From Labyrinthula sp. Ha (lineage: Eukaryota > Sar > Bigyra > Labyrinthulida > Labyrinthulaceae): a DNA stretch of 64,000 nucleotides. The notes under the pieces were generated by a model that saw only the letters and a program-made list of their open reading frames with translations, was not told where the DNA came from and did no database searches. The stretch is taken from NCBI GenBank assembly GCA_015227615.1, contig JAALGZ010000004.1:806001-870000 (forward strand). The letters are read 5' to 3'. This document shows positions 10,259 through 23,700 of the stretch, piece after piece. Position 1 is the first letter of the stretch. Each line of letters opens with the position of its first letter. The position numbers and the translations under genes are program-made.

Positions 10259-12759
10259 TGATTTATCTACTTTTTTACTTTCTTGATTTTATGAAAGGGT
10301 ATGGGTATGTGTTAAGGTTTTATGTGTGTTCAATGAGAAGTTTGTACTTGCTGTTGTTTTGCGTTTTTCGAATCTGACGAAATGAAACTGCAGATATGAC
10401 CCATTTGGACATTTGTCAATACGGGACATTCGAATTTTGGGCTTGAAAAAGCCAATGCTTCTTGTATGGACGTACGCGCCCTACAGAACATTAATATACT
10501 TTGTGAAGAGAATGGAAAGTTAGGGAATACTGGTCTTACTCCCTTGAGTGCTTCGGTTTTTCTCCTTGTTTTGTTAAGAATATTTTATTTGAAAAAAAAT
10601 TTAAACTTGTTTCATTCTTAAAACAATTTCATATTTATCCCCAAGTATTGTAAGTCACCTCACCTTAACTTGAGATGGTTATTTAATGTAGGGCAAAGCA
10701 CTCGTTCTTCATAGCTTTCAATCTCTTTTCATTGTTTTAAGTTGCAGGCATACTTCTCTGATAGTTTTCTAAAGAGGCAAAATGAAACTGAGAATAATAT
10801 TAGAGTTTCCCGAGAACTTCCCTTTAACAAGATGTTCTCTAAGAAGATTGCGTATTCGCCCTTCCTGGTATTAATTAATACTGTAGAAATTAACTAAATT
10901 CCCCTTATTTAACCAGGAGAGTATTGGAAAGAGCAAATATCTGTGGAAAAAAAGGGTAGTACTAGACACTGACGCAGCGAGATACCGCAATCATTCAGTT
11001 GGCACAGATATGACTTTGCAAAAACCTACATATTGCTGGATTTGCATCTATTAATGGTGTGAAGCATTTGTATACATTGCTAATTTATTGATACCATTTC
11101 GGTTATAGTTTTCTTGTTGATTGATTCTGGTAATTCTCAAACTGTTCCAAATGGTTCTTAATAATCATAGTGAATAGATAAATCAATAATTTTTTTATTG
11201 TTTTCATCAGAGTGCATGCTTATATATTGAAAATTAGAATGAGGCAACCACTTGAGACCAATGAATCCAAGGGTTTGATATGTACGTTATTCTTCACTCA
11301 ACTTATGATATGAACTGAGTTTGTTTAATTGAAACTGATTGCGACAGAAATAATACATTTTGAGTCAGTATATGTGTATTTCGTAGAACCTCTCTACCTG
11401 CTGTATTTTGAAAGAACAAAGTTGTGAGAAACTACGGATTTAAAATTTACAACAGTGGAAAAATGTGAGTACATGGAAGGATAATTTAAAACTTTCAATA
11501 GCCATATCGGTCCAAGAAAACTAAGAAAACACCCATGTTTTCTTAATAAAAGATCATAAGCCATCCCCATTGTAAAAAATGTTGAAACTGAAGTTAAATA
11601 TTCTTGAGCTCTACATGGTGCAGTTTTGGACTTCATGAGTACTATTTCTAGGAAGTCATGTCCATCGTACAAAAGTGGACGTCAGTCCAAGATGATTCTG
11701 GCTGTTTGATCTCAAAGCTTAACATCTTTGTGCAACTGTTAATTCTTAAGTCATTTACACAGAGACCTCTTGTCTAAAAAAAAACTTAGTAGCAAAGGAA
11801 CTTGTGCTGTACTGAGTAAAGCTACCTTCGATGAGTAGATAATGTTAATTCATTAACTAAGCTATTCTTTCCGTGTTGAATTAGAGGAGAATCAAACAAT
11901 GCAATATTGAATAACGAAGTTTCCTATTGAGTGTAATAATACCAGTCTTGGCTAAAACATTTTTTCAAGCTTACAAGGATTTTCTCTAGTTTTCGTGTCT
12001 AATGCTGGCTGTTGATCTAAGTAACTTCACCTGGATAACTGAATAGCTTATTATTTAGCTTCAAATATTAATAACCTTTTTTTTTCTTGAGTGCATTGAA
12101 TAAATTAAATATGCTATAGATACCATAAAGAACTTTGGAAAAGAAGGAAAACATAGATTGACGAGCGTATTTAATTACATTCTACTTTGCAAATTTGAGG
12201 TTTTTCTTTTATTGATGGTGAAAAAAATAAGAAATAATGTTTATCAGTCTTTCGCTTTATTCATTATATTACTTAAAGTTTTTCTGAGTTGACGCATGAT
12301 TTGATGCTTATTCTTTCTTCAGGTCTTAGCGCCATCGCGCAACGACGGAGATAGTAGCAGGAGTTTCTTGTTCCATAATAATATCCCTCACTCCAATTCC
12401 TTAGTACAGAGTTCAATTATTGATTATTAACTTTATATGAATATCGTGTCAAAGTTTCTGCTTTAAATTAACAGTATCTTGCAGCTTGACTTATTTTCTT
12501 ACATCATTAGTCAAGGTGACGTATTCAGCGTTTGGAATTAAGTCTTATGATTTAGTATAAATACTCTAGTCTTGTACAATTTTGTTCATCATTAAAGTTT
12601 GTTTTATATTAGTTCTATATTCTACCACGTACTGTGTTGTGCCAAGTAATTGAATCTTGAGGTTTCCACATCATAAACTCTTATTTTGGGCAAGCTCCAG
12701 TGGATTTTTTGTTTACAATATTGAATTACTGTGGTTTTTATACTGGTGCAACGAGAATC
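10259..12759. other. Intergenic, with likely extra 5' exons of the LSD1 gene
   Basis: 10.26-12.3 kb is AT-rich and featureless. Between about 12,324 and 12,430 an open frame reads like protein (it contains LAPSRNDGDSSRSFLF and ends in IIDY before a stop). Another coding-like run at 12,490-12,540 reads LDLFSYIISQGDVFSVW, and the frame that carries the LSD1 start is open back to 12,662. These may be upstream exons or a leader of the demethylase gene. I could not join them with consistent splice phases. Confidence 0.4.
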
Positions 12760-15700
12760 ATGAAAGAAAGGGGCATTCGATCTAGGTAAATAATGCCAAT
12801 TTAAGACTTATTCTTTCTAGATATGAATCAAAACTGGATCTATTCTGCCATCTTGCGCTTCACCATTCAAAATTGCTTCAAGAGCTAGAGTATACGCTTA
12901 CCATTTATTATTCTTCAGGCCCTGGCCTAAGGTTAACAACCAGATAGTTGACTTTCAACTGCTATTTCACAAAGGTAAAATCATTTTGCACTATAATCTA
13001 CAGTTCTTCGAGAAGGTGGTTTTAAATATGTTGAACACAATTCCCTCTGGAAAAATGTTGCAAAAAGCCTGCAGCTTAATCTCCCGTCAAGTCAAGAGTA
13101 TCTTTTCATTTAAGCTTACTTTAGGGTGCATGAAGCCCTTTCGAAGATATACAGAAAATATCTCTTACTCCTTGAGGTTGATTATGCCCGACGTTTTCCT
13201 TCTTTTCCGCAAACAGAAACTGCATCGCAGAAAAAGTTCAATTTTGGCAGTTTGGTTGATGAAGCTGTGCATCAGAACATAGGCGCTATATGTGCTAAAA
13301 TGCCAGTTTTTGCTCTTACAGAGCAAGAACTGCGAATATTTTTTAAATCAGATCAAGGGCTTTCGTATGATGTTAAAGAAAACTTTGTTCTTATTAGAAA
13401 CCATATTTTGCTAAAATTTTATCTTTGTCCATCTAAAGAGTTGTTTTTGGAGGAAGATATAATTTGCCCTTTGTTAAGGATTCTGAAAGGAAAATTCGTT
13501 GAAGAGCATGATTTAACGCTCGGGTTAAAAACCGGACATTTATACTTAATTGCTGGTGATAATTCAAAGAGTAGCCTGGATTTATTTAATATTAGGTTGA
13601 TTTGTGACATTTTCTATTATTTGGATTCAATGGGAAAAATAAATATTGGTGTTTTCAAGTCGATTCCTAGCTCGGTCAGTGATTTTTTATTTGTTCCAGG
13701 ATCCTGCACACCTGAAGAAGCTGAAAAGCCCCCAAAATTAGCTGTTGTTGGTGCAGGCTTGGCTGGTTTAGGATCTGCAGTTCAGCTTGCTAAGTTTGGG
13801 TATGATGTTCATTTACATGAAGCTTCAACTCGGGAAGGTGGCAGAGTTCTTAGCGTTGAGATTGATGGTACATTTGCAGAACTTGGTGCAATGGTTTTTA
13901 CTGGAATAATAGGACACCCTTTATACTTAATGTGCAAACAGCTTAACATTGAGCTGTCATACGCGAATAAGGCTCTCTGTCCATTATTACCCTATGCAGA
14001 CTCAGTTTCAGAAGTAAAGGCCATGGAATATGACGAGAGGGGAGATGAGGAAATGTATAAATTTTGGAATAGAATTCTAGACAAGGCAGGTAGTGGCCGA
14101 AGAAATGAAGTAAAGAGGCTTCTATCCAAAACTAAAACCAAAAAATTTAAGGCACCTGAGCCTGATAGTTCAGGCATGGCTCGTCCTGAAATTGAACTGG
14201 TTTCCGGTACTGAAGTGGAAAAATTAAAGTGCATAAACGATGTCGTTGAAAGCAGTCACGGGGATCTTGATTCTCTTAAGAGACAGTTTGATCAAATGAT
14301 GGAGGATTATCCATTACCAGAACCTAAAAGGGTTAAATCTGAGGATAACCCGTTTAAGTTGGTTTCCTCGAAAGAAAAAGATGTTTCTCTGTTGAAGTTG
14401 ATTCGTTTTTTGTTTAAGGAGGAGCTTAGGTTAATTGAAACCGAGAAAACTGAAAAATTAAAATTGCGCCATCTGTCTTTTTTGGAATGGCATCTTGCAC
14501 ATTTGGAGTATGCGTGTTGCACAAACTTAGATAACGTCAGTGCTCTGAAGTGGGATCAGGATGATCTTTATAATGAAAATAGAGCAAATGAATCCCCTCA
14601 TTGTTATTTGAAGGGTGGTATGCAGCAACTCACGAAGGCTTTGTTGCATAAGTTTGAGGAATATAATGGTCGCATTTTTTACAATTCTCGAATATCTCGA
14701 GTAAATTATCATGCCGAAAGAGCTGAGGTTAAGAAAGGATTATTTTCCACTAAGGCCACCCCCGGTGCAAGGGTAAAAAATGGTATTGTCTTAAGCTTGG
14801 TAAATCAAAGTGGAGACACAGAAAATAGGGACTATGCTGGAGTCATAATAACGGTATCCCTTGGAGTCCTGCAAGCAAATTCAATAGGGTTTATTCCTAG
14901 GCTACCTGATTGGAAGGAAAAATCAATCAACAAAGTTGGTTTCGGGTTGCTAAATAAAATAATTATGTATTTTCCTTACATATTTTGGGATCAGCACTCA
15001 GTATTTGGCAAAATAAAGTTCCCACTCGAAGACTTTATAGTTAATGAAGAAACCAACTTGTTTGATAACGAGGATAGGGGTGAGATGTTTCAGTTTCTTC
15101 CTCAATCCAAACTTAATGATGGTAAGCCGATGCTCATGGCGTTGGTTGCAGGGACAGCAGCCGAAAAACTTATTGAGCTAAGAACGACAAATCCTAAGTT
15201 ATTTCTTAACAAAATTAGAAAAGCAACAAAAGCGATAGTCTCGAGGCGGGTTTTGAAGAAACATCCAAACTTTAAACCTCCTTATCCAACAAAAGTATTA
15301 GTCTCAGATTGGGGTGGTGATGATCTAATCAAAGGCAGCTATACGTATATTAAAGTTGGAGGCTCGGGTAACGATTATACGAATATTGCCGAACCGGTCG
15401 GCAGGAACAGTTGTGTTCAATTTGCGGGTGAAGCTACCAGCAGGGAGTATCCTACGACTGTACATGGAGCCTTCCTTTCTAGCTTAAAGGAATCAGGTAG
15501 GACTGTTAGTCTTCATGGAAGAAAAATAAGAAAATTTTCTCAACCCAGTGTTCTATATTTCCTGCAGGAAAACCGAAAATACATTGCAAGCATGTTGCAC
15601 AACCGAAAACGAAAGGAAGAGGTGCTGAAACCCAGTTACTCCCCTAATGTCAATGATTTGCTCTCAATTAATAAAGCAGCTTGGTTTATCGATTCTCACA

Positions 15701-15954
15701 TTGACAACGATGAAATCGAGAAAAAAGTTAAAGATGAAGAAGCATCCGAAGTCTCGCAACTTCAAAATATGCGGTATCAAACGAGGAAAACTCAAGAGCG
15801 ATTACGAGAAAAATTTGACAATCATGAATCAGATGATGAAACAATTGTAGATTTTGTTTTGGAAGGCCCAGACGCAACTGTCTCGCCTATTAAACTTGAC
15901 ATAAGAATGCCTAAAATGGTGTCATTCAAAGAGCATAAACCAGTCATTTTCTAA
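12760..15954 (+). CDS. LSD1/KDM1 histone demethylase with ARID-like N-terminus (five exons)
   Basis: Exons 12760-12785, 12821-12889, 12919-12974, 13004-13097 and 13125-15954 join to 1,024 residues; introns are 35, 29, 29 and 27 nt and all phases agree. KDM1 enzymes are FAD-dependent nuclear amine oxidases that demethylate H3K4me1/2. Domains: ARID-like helices at about 10-105 (VLREGGF, SLWKNVAKSLQL, VHEALSKIYRKYL); SWIRM at ~145-260 (LDSMGKINIGVF); FAD site VVGAGLAGLGSA at ~290; long charged helices in the oxidase insertion that correspond to the LSD1 tower; EWHLAHLEYA and KWDQDDL typical of KDM1; Lys693 in LLNKII, equivalent to the flavin-contacting Lys661 of human LSD1; and FAGEATSREYPTTVHGAFLS. 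The ~130-residue tail is basic. Yeast relatives carry HMG boxes and animals have zinc fingers in KDM1B; an ARID at this place is unusual. The ATG at 12760 is the most conservative start; the protein may begin further upstream. Confidence 0.9.
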
Positions 15955-18900
15955 CAAATGTAATATGATTCTTGCTTATTGAGGTAGCTCATGTAATTCT
16001 TGTGTTTTTATTTGTGCTCAATTTTGGCAGCGTTTCTGTAAGGCACACAACAAAACCTCTTGAAGGTGTGAAACTGAGCATATAGGAATTCGTTGCCCGG
16101 GGAACATCTTTACGAATCTAAATGCACAAGAGAAAAATGGCTCAAGAAATGATGTATTTTTCTTAAGATGGTCTTATGATATACCTTTTAAACAGGGCCT
16201 CCTTTTTCAGAAGTGCAGTACATTAGTTCTACTATTACATCCGTTAGATTCTAATAAAGTTTAGGTACTCTTTTCGCAACACCTCGTTTCTTACCTTGGG
16301 TTGGTTTTTCTCTCATATGATGTGAAAAAAAATAATTTAAGTACTCGCAAAATGAATTTGATCCAAATTGCTGAAATAATTTTGTTTCACTAAGAAACCA
16401 GAGCATTAACGTAACAAGGTTGGGGATAGTTAAATTAAGTATTCAAGAGAGGTCGTAAATCAGTAATGAAAGCTTATTGAAAGTGCTGTGTTGTCAGATG
16501 GCGCAGAGTTGGAATAGAATACTTTCCAAAAAATGATCATGAAGTAGGAATGAAAAGGATAATGAGGTTTGATGTTAATGCCACTTTAGAAAATGATTAA
16601 GTGTTTTCAATTATCCAGAGCCTTTAATGTACTGTATAAAACCATGATAGTTGTCCTGATGCGAATTCTGGTAGAAGACAAAACTTGTTTTTGGATTGAC
16701 ACGCATGTGCTAAATTAGAGTCTGTTCTGATAGGTTCAAAGCAGACATTTAACCACCAAAAAAACATGGTGCCAAAATAGGTTTTATTAACTTTCTTACA
16801 GTTTCTTCTAGAAAGTTGTATAACCAACTTCATGGTTATGTCAATTTCTACACTAATACTCCAAAGTAGTAGTTAAATAATTCAAGTACTATTGAACTAT
16901 AGGAGAAAGTTTCCTTTTGGATATACTTTTGGCCATTAAGTTGTAAACTATAGTAACAACGAAACAAGAGAAATGGATATCAACTTAGAATCGATCAAGG
17001 AATAAAAGAAATGCTTATTAAAGGACAAGTAAATTCAAAAACGTTAAGAAGAGATACTTTTCGTGATAATATGAACACTATAAAACTTCTTTCAGATTTG
17101 AATCCACCAGATAAACTTCATTATTTTAACTCTTATCAGCACAATCTCAAGAACTTAATTTTATCTGTAACAATAAAAAGCGCACTGTTAAGCTAATTAA
17201 ATAGTCAAACAGGCCTAGAAAAAAAATGGGTAGAGCTTTATTAATCCTATGAGATTAGAAAAGAGCCAACCAGCTCTATAAACCATTAAACAAGATACTA
17301 AACCTTGATTACCTTTTCCGCATGTATTAGCACGTTATTTTCTAGAGTATTTGCTCAAAGAGCGAGTATGAATGAAAATTGAGTCATTTATACTTTATTA
17401 GCTTCACGACAGTTAGTAAAATAGCTTGGATCTTGAATAGTGTCATGTCCGATATTATAAGCACTTGCAACGGCTTTTAACCAGCACTAAAGCTTAATTT
17501 CAAAATGAATGTTACGGAGTGCCATGTGTCAAGATACTAGATAAAATTTCCGAAAAAATTAGGCCATTTTCATATGACTTTCGATTTCCCAAAGTATATG
17601 TGAAATCAACACCGGAAGTAATGTATCACTGATTTTTTGCAAAAACGCTGACTTAAAAAAAAAATGCAAAATATAAGAGCAAATTTTCGTCATGAGAAGT
17701 GAAATTGATATTGAAACCGAAGAAAACTGAGTAATAGTCTCAGAGGTTCCAAGCCCCAACTGTAACATGCAGAAAATTAAGAACGGGCCAGGGCAAATCA
17801 TGCCGCTTTCCTCTACACAGTAATATGCTGTACATACAGATGTCACATTTTTGAAAGGCCTGAGGAGGCATTTTAAAAACTGAAGATGCTTGCAAAACAT
17901 AACGTCACTTATATACCCCTTCATAGAGGTCATTTTGGTGGGCTCCCATACAATGCAAAAAATAAATAAATAAATGTTATTAGAACATTTGGACCAGGAT
18001 TATGTAGCCCAGTTCTGTTTTCATAATCAATGATGTCAATAATCAATGAATATTGTTAGGGAAGTATGAATAGAAATTAGTTGCAAGCTTCTTATAAGAG
18101 CTTTCTGATAAACTTGAAAGAAATTAGATCATAACCTCGTTTATATGTAAGAGGTCTACTGTTATCATATGTAAGACACTATAATCTACTACACAATCCC
18201 AACCAACGAACATTCTAAAAAGTTACACCTAGGGTTGTGAAAGTGTATCACAATAAAAAACTGTAAGTTGGTATTTACTAAGACTTGGAGATATGTGAAG
18301 GATATGTCTTAATACATATGTGGTCGCTCAAAGAAACTACATTTTCAAATATTTTTTTACTTGGTGTACAGGTTTGGAATATGTCAATAGGATATATTTC
18401 TTTAGGGGTTATGATTGTTTAGGGTAGCGTCTTTAAGTATGAGTTTTTAGATATGTATGTTACAGTTTTCTCATTTATTTCTCATATTTTTTGAAACCTC
18501 CAGTTCGCTCAAGGAAGAAAAAAGCTTCAAAAATCTAGATTACTTTATATATTGCTTTTAAATTCTATAATTTTAAACAGGATGTGGTCTTTTCGTTGGT
18601 TCTTATACTTGATTTAACTCTTGTATGCATATATAACATTTTTGATACATTTATGATTCTTTTTTACGACTTCTACATTTGGCCCATCAACGAGACTTTG
18701 TTAAATACAGTGATAAGCATCCAAAAAATATAGTATTCCCTTGTAATATCTACAGACTGGAACGACTGAAAGTTTTCTTAATTGGAATAAGGACTTCCTA
18801 AAATATTATAACACAGCAGCTTCACCTATGACGTAAATAGCGAAAAAGAACTTTAAAACAGACAACGCAAAAGACTTTTAGTTTAATCCATAAACTAAAA

Positions 18901-20707
18901 GAAGGTTTCGAGTTGTTTATCAAATCATGCCTATGGAGATTTAACTCACGGCACGGTCAGATACCCCATATTACAAAAATCTTGTGCCCATCCCAGTATA
19001 GAATATCTTCACCCTGCTGTAAACAAATCGGGTTAAAGCTAGAATCTGATTTCTGAAAGATAGTATAAATTTAACGCAAAAACAGAAAGAAAATGATAAA
19101 CCAACTTGTACCAAGATCTGATCTCTGAGGATCAGTGAACAGATCAATGGTCATCTTTAATATTCTAGTTTCTTGTTCATATTTCTCCATGACATTAGTA
19201 CTATAGCTTTCCCTCTGTCAATAAAAACTCCAAACGTATAAAAGACCATAAACCCTATTTAGATATAAAATATTAGCATATTCTTGACTGCGATTTCACT
19301 AATGCTACTATAATAAGAGCCGAGCTGTACCATTTAGATTTTTTAGTTGCAAGCATATTTCGTATACAATGTTTTAAGTCCCTAACTTTGAGTGCGCATT
19401 AAACCTTTTTCAGTTCCAACCAAATATTAATATGTTCATAGATTATTAATCAGAAGTTTTCGTTGTATTGACCAAAGAAAGAATGTTTAAGAGAAGCTTT
19501 AATGACCATGCATGACTGGTCGTGCATTTTATAATTGTTGGACCTAATGTAACAAGACGTCAAAATCTTAAGTTCGTAGCCTATGGGTTTTTCCATAATG
19601 GTACGAGCTCAGCGACGAGAAATAAATAATTAAGAACAGTGACCCGATTTTGTACTATAGTTGAATATGATATTTTAGAAAGTATTGAAGTAACTATTCA
19701 ATACTTTGTATAATAAGGTTGTTTATTCTGTATCTCTTGGAAAGGAGTTCTCTATTCTTTGTGGAGCTTCTTTGCAGCATAGTTTGGGTAGTTGGTCTCT
19801 ACAAATAAGAAAAAACTGTAAAATTAACTTTAATCTTATTAATCGGTTAGGGGAAGTCATGATTTTATCCCTTTGTTCGTGAACTTCCGATGATTAACGA
19901 TGATCAGTAGGAGGTACAATAATCCCTTGCTTATGAATACTAAATTTACCCAGCATGTTTATTTTCCACTTGGTTATCATTATTGAATTAATAGTGTGAA
20001 GAGAATTTGTTTCATTTTTTTCCGGTGTAAACACAGATAAATTCTTTTTGTGTTCAATCCGCAACTATATACAGGGGTGCCCTATGAGATTCTCATATGA
20101 TATCAACCGAACCTTGGGAATCCTTCTCAATAACCCAATAATACAGATGATTCTCATAAAAATTTTGAATCAAGCTCATAATCTCTGCCATTTTTACTTA
20201 GAATAGGGCAAGTACACCCACTCGTTTTTTCCTTGAGTCACTTACGTGAAATGGGATGGAATATCCTCACCACTAGCAAGAAAAAATGAGTTCAGGATCA
20301 ATACCTGGTTCTGAAAAATGCGCCATTCTTGAAAATCTGCAACTCCTGATAGAGGTTCCTGGGGTACTTTAAGCTGCATATGAAATTCTCCATGCGGTCC
20401 TGTTATCAATGCTCACAAAATTTTTTGAAAATCTTCGAAACAAATTGAGGAACCTTTACTTGAGAATTTAAAAAAAATCCTTCATTAATATTATAAGAGC
20501 TTAAAGGATTTCTTATTAAATTTCATACTTTGCAAACTATAGTTTCTCTAAGAATAAGTTTTTTCTCTTCAGACGAAACTCTTCATTTCATGTATGATTT
20601 GTTATTTCATATGAATAAGCTCATTTTTGCCACGTCGACTATTAATATTCAATTGATTTTGCCTCAGCCAACTTAACCGTTTGTGAATAAAAACGTTATC
20701 AAGAAAA
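15955..20707. other. Intergenic 4.75 kb, nothing recognised
   Basis: AT-rich DNA between the demethylase and the cohesin loader. The longest frame, 124 codons on the minus strand at 17,559-17,933, is rich in hydrophobic residues and Cys, has no recognisable motif and is not flanked by consistent splice sites. No repeat or RNA gene was identified. Confidence 0.4.
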
Positions 20708-23700
20708 ATGGATTTAAATCAAGTTCTAGCTGATCTAAAAAATTCTAGCTCGAAATCAATCCTAAATAAGCTTTCTGAACTTTATTTATATCTTCGAGAA
20801 AACCCAATTGTCATTATTCAAGAGCAGAAATTGTACGAGCTGTTCTCAGCGGTGCTCAAGATTTTGTGCAAGAGTTCTGGCTCATCTAAAAAGAGAAAAC
20901 TTAATCCTATGAGCTTTATGCAGAAAGAGGAAGAGGTTGGGCTTCAATTGGTTAAAATTTTACTTGAATGTAGTGAGAAAGATCAGCAGTCTTTATTGGA
21001 TGAAGTTTCTACTAGGGCGTATAGCAATAGTATAGGTCCGAAGATTTTCGCTAGGATTTTGTTTAATTTCTTTGATGAGCCAGATTCAACCTTACTGCAA
21101 ACAATTTTATTAGGTGATGGCGTACGGCAAGCACGGAACTTCATGCGAAGGAGGGATGATTTAGTATCTAGGGTGTTCTATGCACAGCTTCCCAACTCCG
21201 TGAATGTTCTAGCTATGGTGGAATATTTATGCCATGTTTGGAAGAATGAACACAATATAATAGCTGATCACCTTCTGATTATTTTGTGCAATGTGCTCTT
21301 AACTTGTATGTCGAATGGTGATAATTCAGAAGCGCTGAGTGGTCTTTGTGTTGATGTTCTAACACTTGTCTTGTCGTTGAGAGTAACTGAGCATACAGCA
21401 ATGGACCTAGAAACGACAAATCTTCTTGCTTCCAAAAGCGGAAAACTGTTCACCATACTTCTTTTGGCTGGTGGTTTCGAAGAACCACTTGGCTGGTCTC
21501 ATATTGTTAAGAAAAGTTTTACCCCAGCTATGGAAAAGGATGTATTTTATACTATTGTGAGCAAAATTGGTGTCTTATCCGAAAGAAATAGATATTTTGC
21601 CGCATTACATGCTATTATCTCTTTATCTAGCGGCTTACTTAAAGCCCGGTGTTTAAAAGCCTTGGCAACAGTTGAACAAGATAAAGGAGAACTATCCCAT
21701 CTTGTGTTGAACAATCTAGACGATCCCTCCGCGCTTGTCAGAGATGCGGTTCTAAAGTTAGCTGGAAACAACCTTTGTTTTGTGCTAAGGATGCTTAGAG
21801 ACAATTCTATCTCCGTGAAAAAGCGAGCCCTCAAGATTGCTCTTGAGAGTTTGAGGTCTACTGAATACGGCACTGAACAGACAGAGCTTATACTCGTTGA
21901 AGTATGGCGCCAACGCGAGAACTATAACCTGCATGCAAGTGTTGTGAAACTTGTAAATGAAATAATTATGGATTCTTTTTTGTTGAAAGATTTTCAGGAG
22001 ATTCAGATTCAGCGTAGAGGAGTTTCTCTCCTGGGACTAGTTTCAAGTGTGCAAGACAACAACGACCTGCTTGATTTACTGGTTGATCAGTTTAGGAGTG
22101 GGCTTAAGGAAAGTTCACTAAGGTGTCTTTCGTGTTATAGTCGTTTCTTTTTAAATGAATTAGATTTGGAGCTCTCCGATGGGGTTGCAGATAGCGATGC
22201 CCGCGTTTTTCTACAGGCTCTAAGTTTCTTAGCTAGGGTATATCCCGGTTGTATGCAAAACCATATCAGAGCAATGACCCAAGTACTTAAGAGACTCAGA
22301 CATCCTGCTCAGCTTGACTCGTTCCTCGAGACACTCATGGTAGTCTTAACTGCAAGTCCGGGAATTATCAGTGGGGCTGATGAAGCGACCCTAGAACTAA
22401 AATTGATAGTTCAAAAAATTACTAATTCCCACGCTTTTGGTGGCAACAGTTTTGTGTCCTATGCTACATATTGCTACTGTGTCCTTGAAAACGACAAGAC
22501 TATCTTGCAAAATCTCATGACCAAATTCTTGCGAGATGTAATTCCTCTAATAAAAGCACTGGAAATTAGCGATATTGCATATAATACTGCAGCGCAGCAA
22601 ATTGTGGTATTATCAACAATTAATCGTGCCCTTTCTGCTCAACAACTTCAACTTAACAAACTTCCGTCATATCAACATCTTTACAAAACTGACAAGAGGT
22701 TAAACAATCTGACACAGGTGGAAAAAGTAATTGGGCCAGTTACTTTTATTAACTTCAATTTTTTGCTTAAGGTTCTTAGGGTTTCTATGGGGAAAAGAGT
22801 TAACAGTACTCTTGCAAAAGGTTTGATATTAGCAATGGGACTCCTTATTGAGAAAGAGCCAAAGCTATTGAACAGAAAGTTTCTTTTTTTGTTATATGAG
22901 AAAACACCTGATGCGATTAAACCGGAGATATCCAATATGCTGCGAAGTATCTTACAGAAGCACGATATTTTCATCATCGGGGAGTTTGTTTCAAACAATA
23001 TGAAAGAGATACTAAAACATGACGGTTTTCTGGAACTTATAGAAGTAATACTAAGAAAGAAGTTATGCTCTAATCACAAATTATTTCCAAGAGTAATCGC
23101 ACTAGTGCAAACAAAACCTGCTCTACGGGAAAAGCTCATCAGATTGGTTCGGAGGGCATTTCAAACAAACTCAGATTTAGCCAAATCTTTTGCTCACAGC
23201 CTACAGTCTGGGATAATTCTTGGAGCAAAAAGCATTAGGCTAGATGCCCAACTACAAGGTGAAACACCATACCAACCTCTGTGGTCTTTAGTGAAAGGGA
23301 AGTCAAGAAACCTGTGCATAGAGCCTCTCATATCGGAGCTTCTTAATTTTCATAGAGACATTAATCTTGCAAGTAAGAGAACCTTAGCTTTCACACTTGG
23401 TACCCTTAGTCTCGAGGCTGCTGAAGTTGATTACGTGGTTTTGAAAACGAACAACTTTCTGGAACTCCAGGCAGACAGATTCAAAGAGGAAAGTGAACCA
23501 GAAGAAGGGCTCATGTTTTCTTCTTTGAAAAAAATGGAACTATTTTCTATAGTAAGTCAGCTGAAACAACATATATGCCTGCAATATTCCAGAAGGGAAA
23601 ATACAAAGGCAAGTTCAGCTCACAGAGGGAGACAGTGTTCTTCAGCACGAAATGGAAAGAAGAACCAGTTTATTCTAAATATGAGCCCATTTTTTGTTGG

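Noticed and set aside
11394-11672. 92-codon minus-strand frame
   Set aside because: No motif, no flanking exon with matching phase, isolated in featureless DNA.
12986-13282. 98-codon frame overlapping the start of the LSD1 exon
   Set aside because: It reads through the 13098-13124 intron in the wrong frame; the spliced frame continues an ARID-like domain.
17559-17933. 124-codon minus-strand frame
   Set aside because: Hydrophobic and Cys-rich without a recognisable motif, composition as expected for AT-rich non-coding DNA, no supporting splice context.
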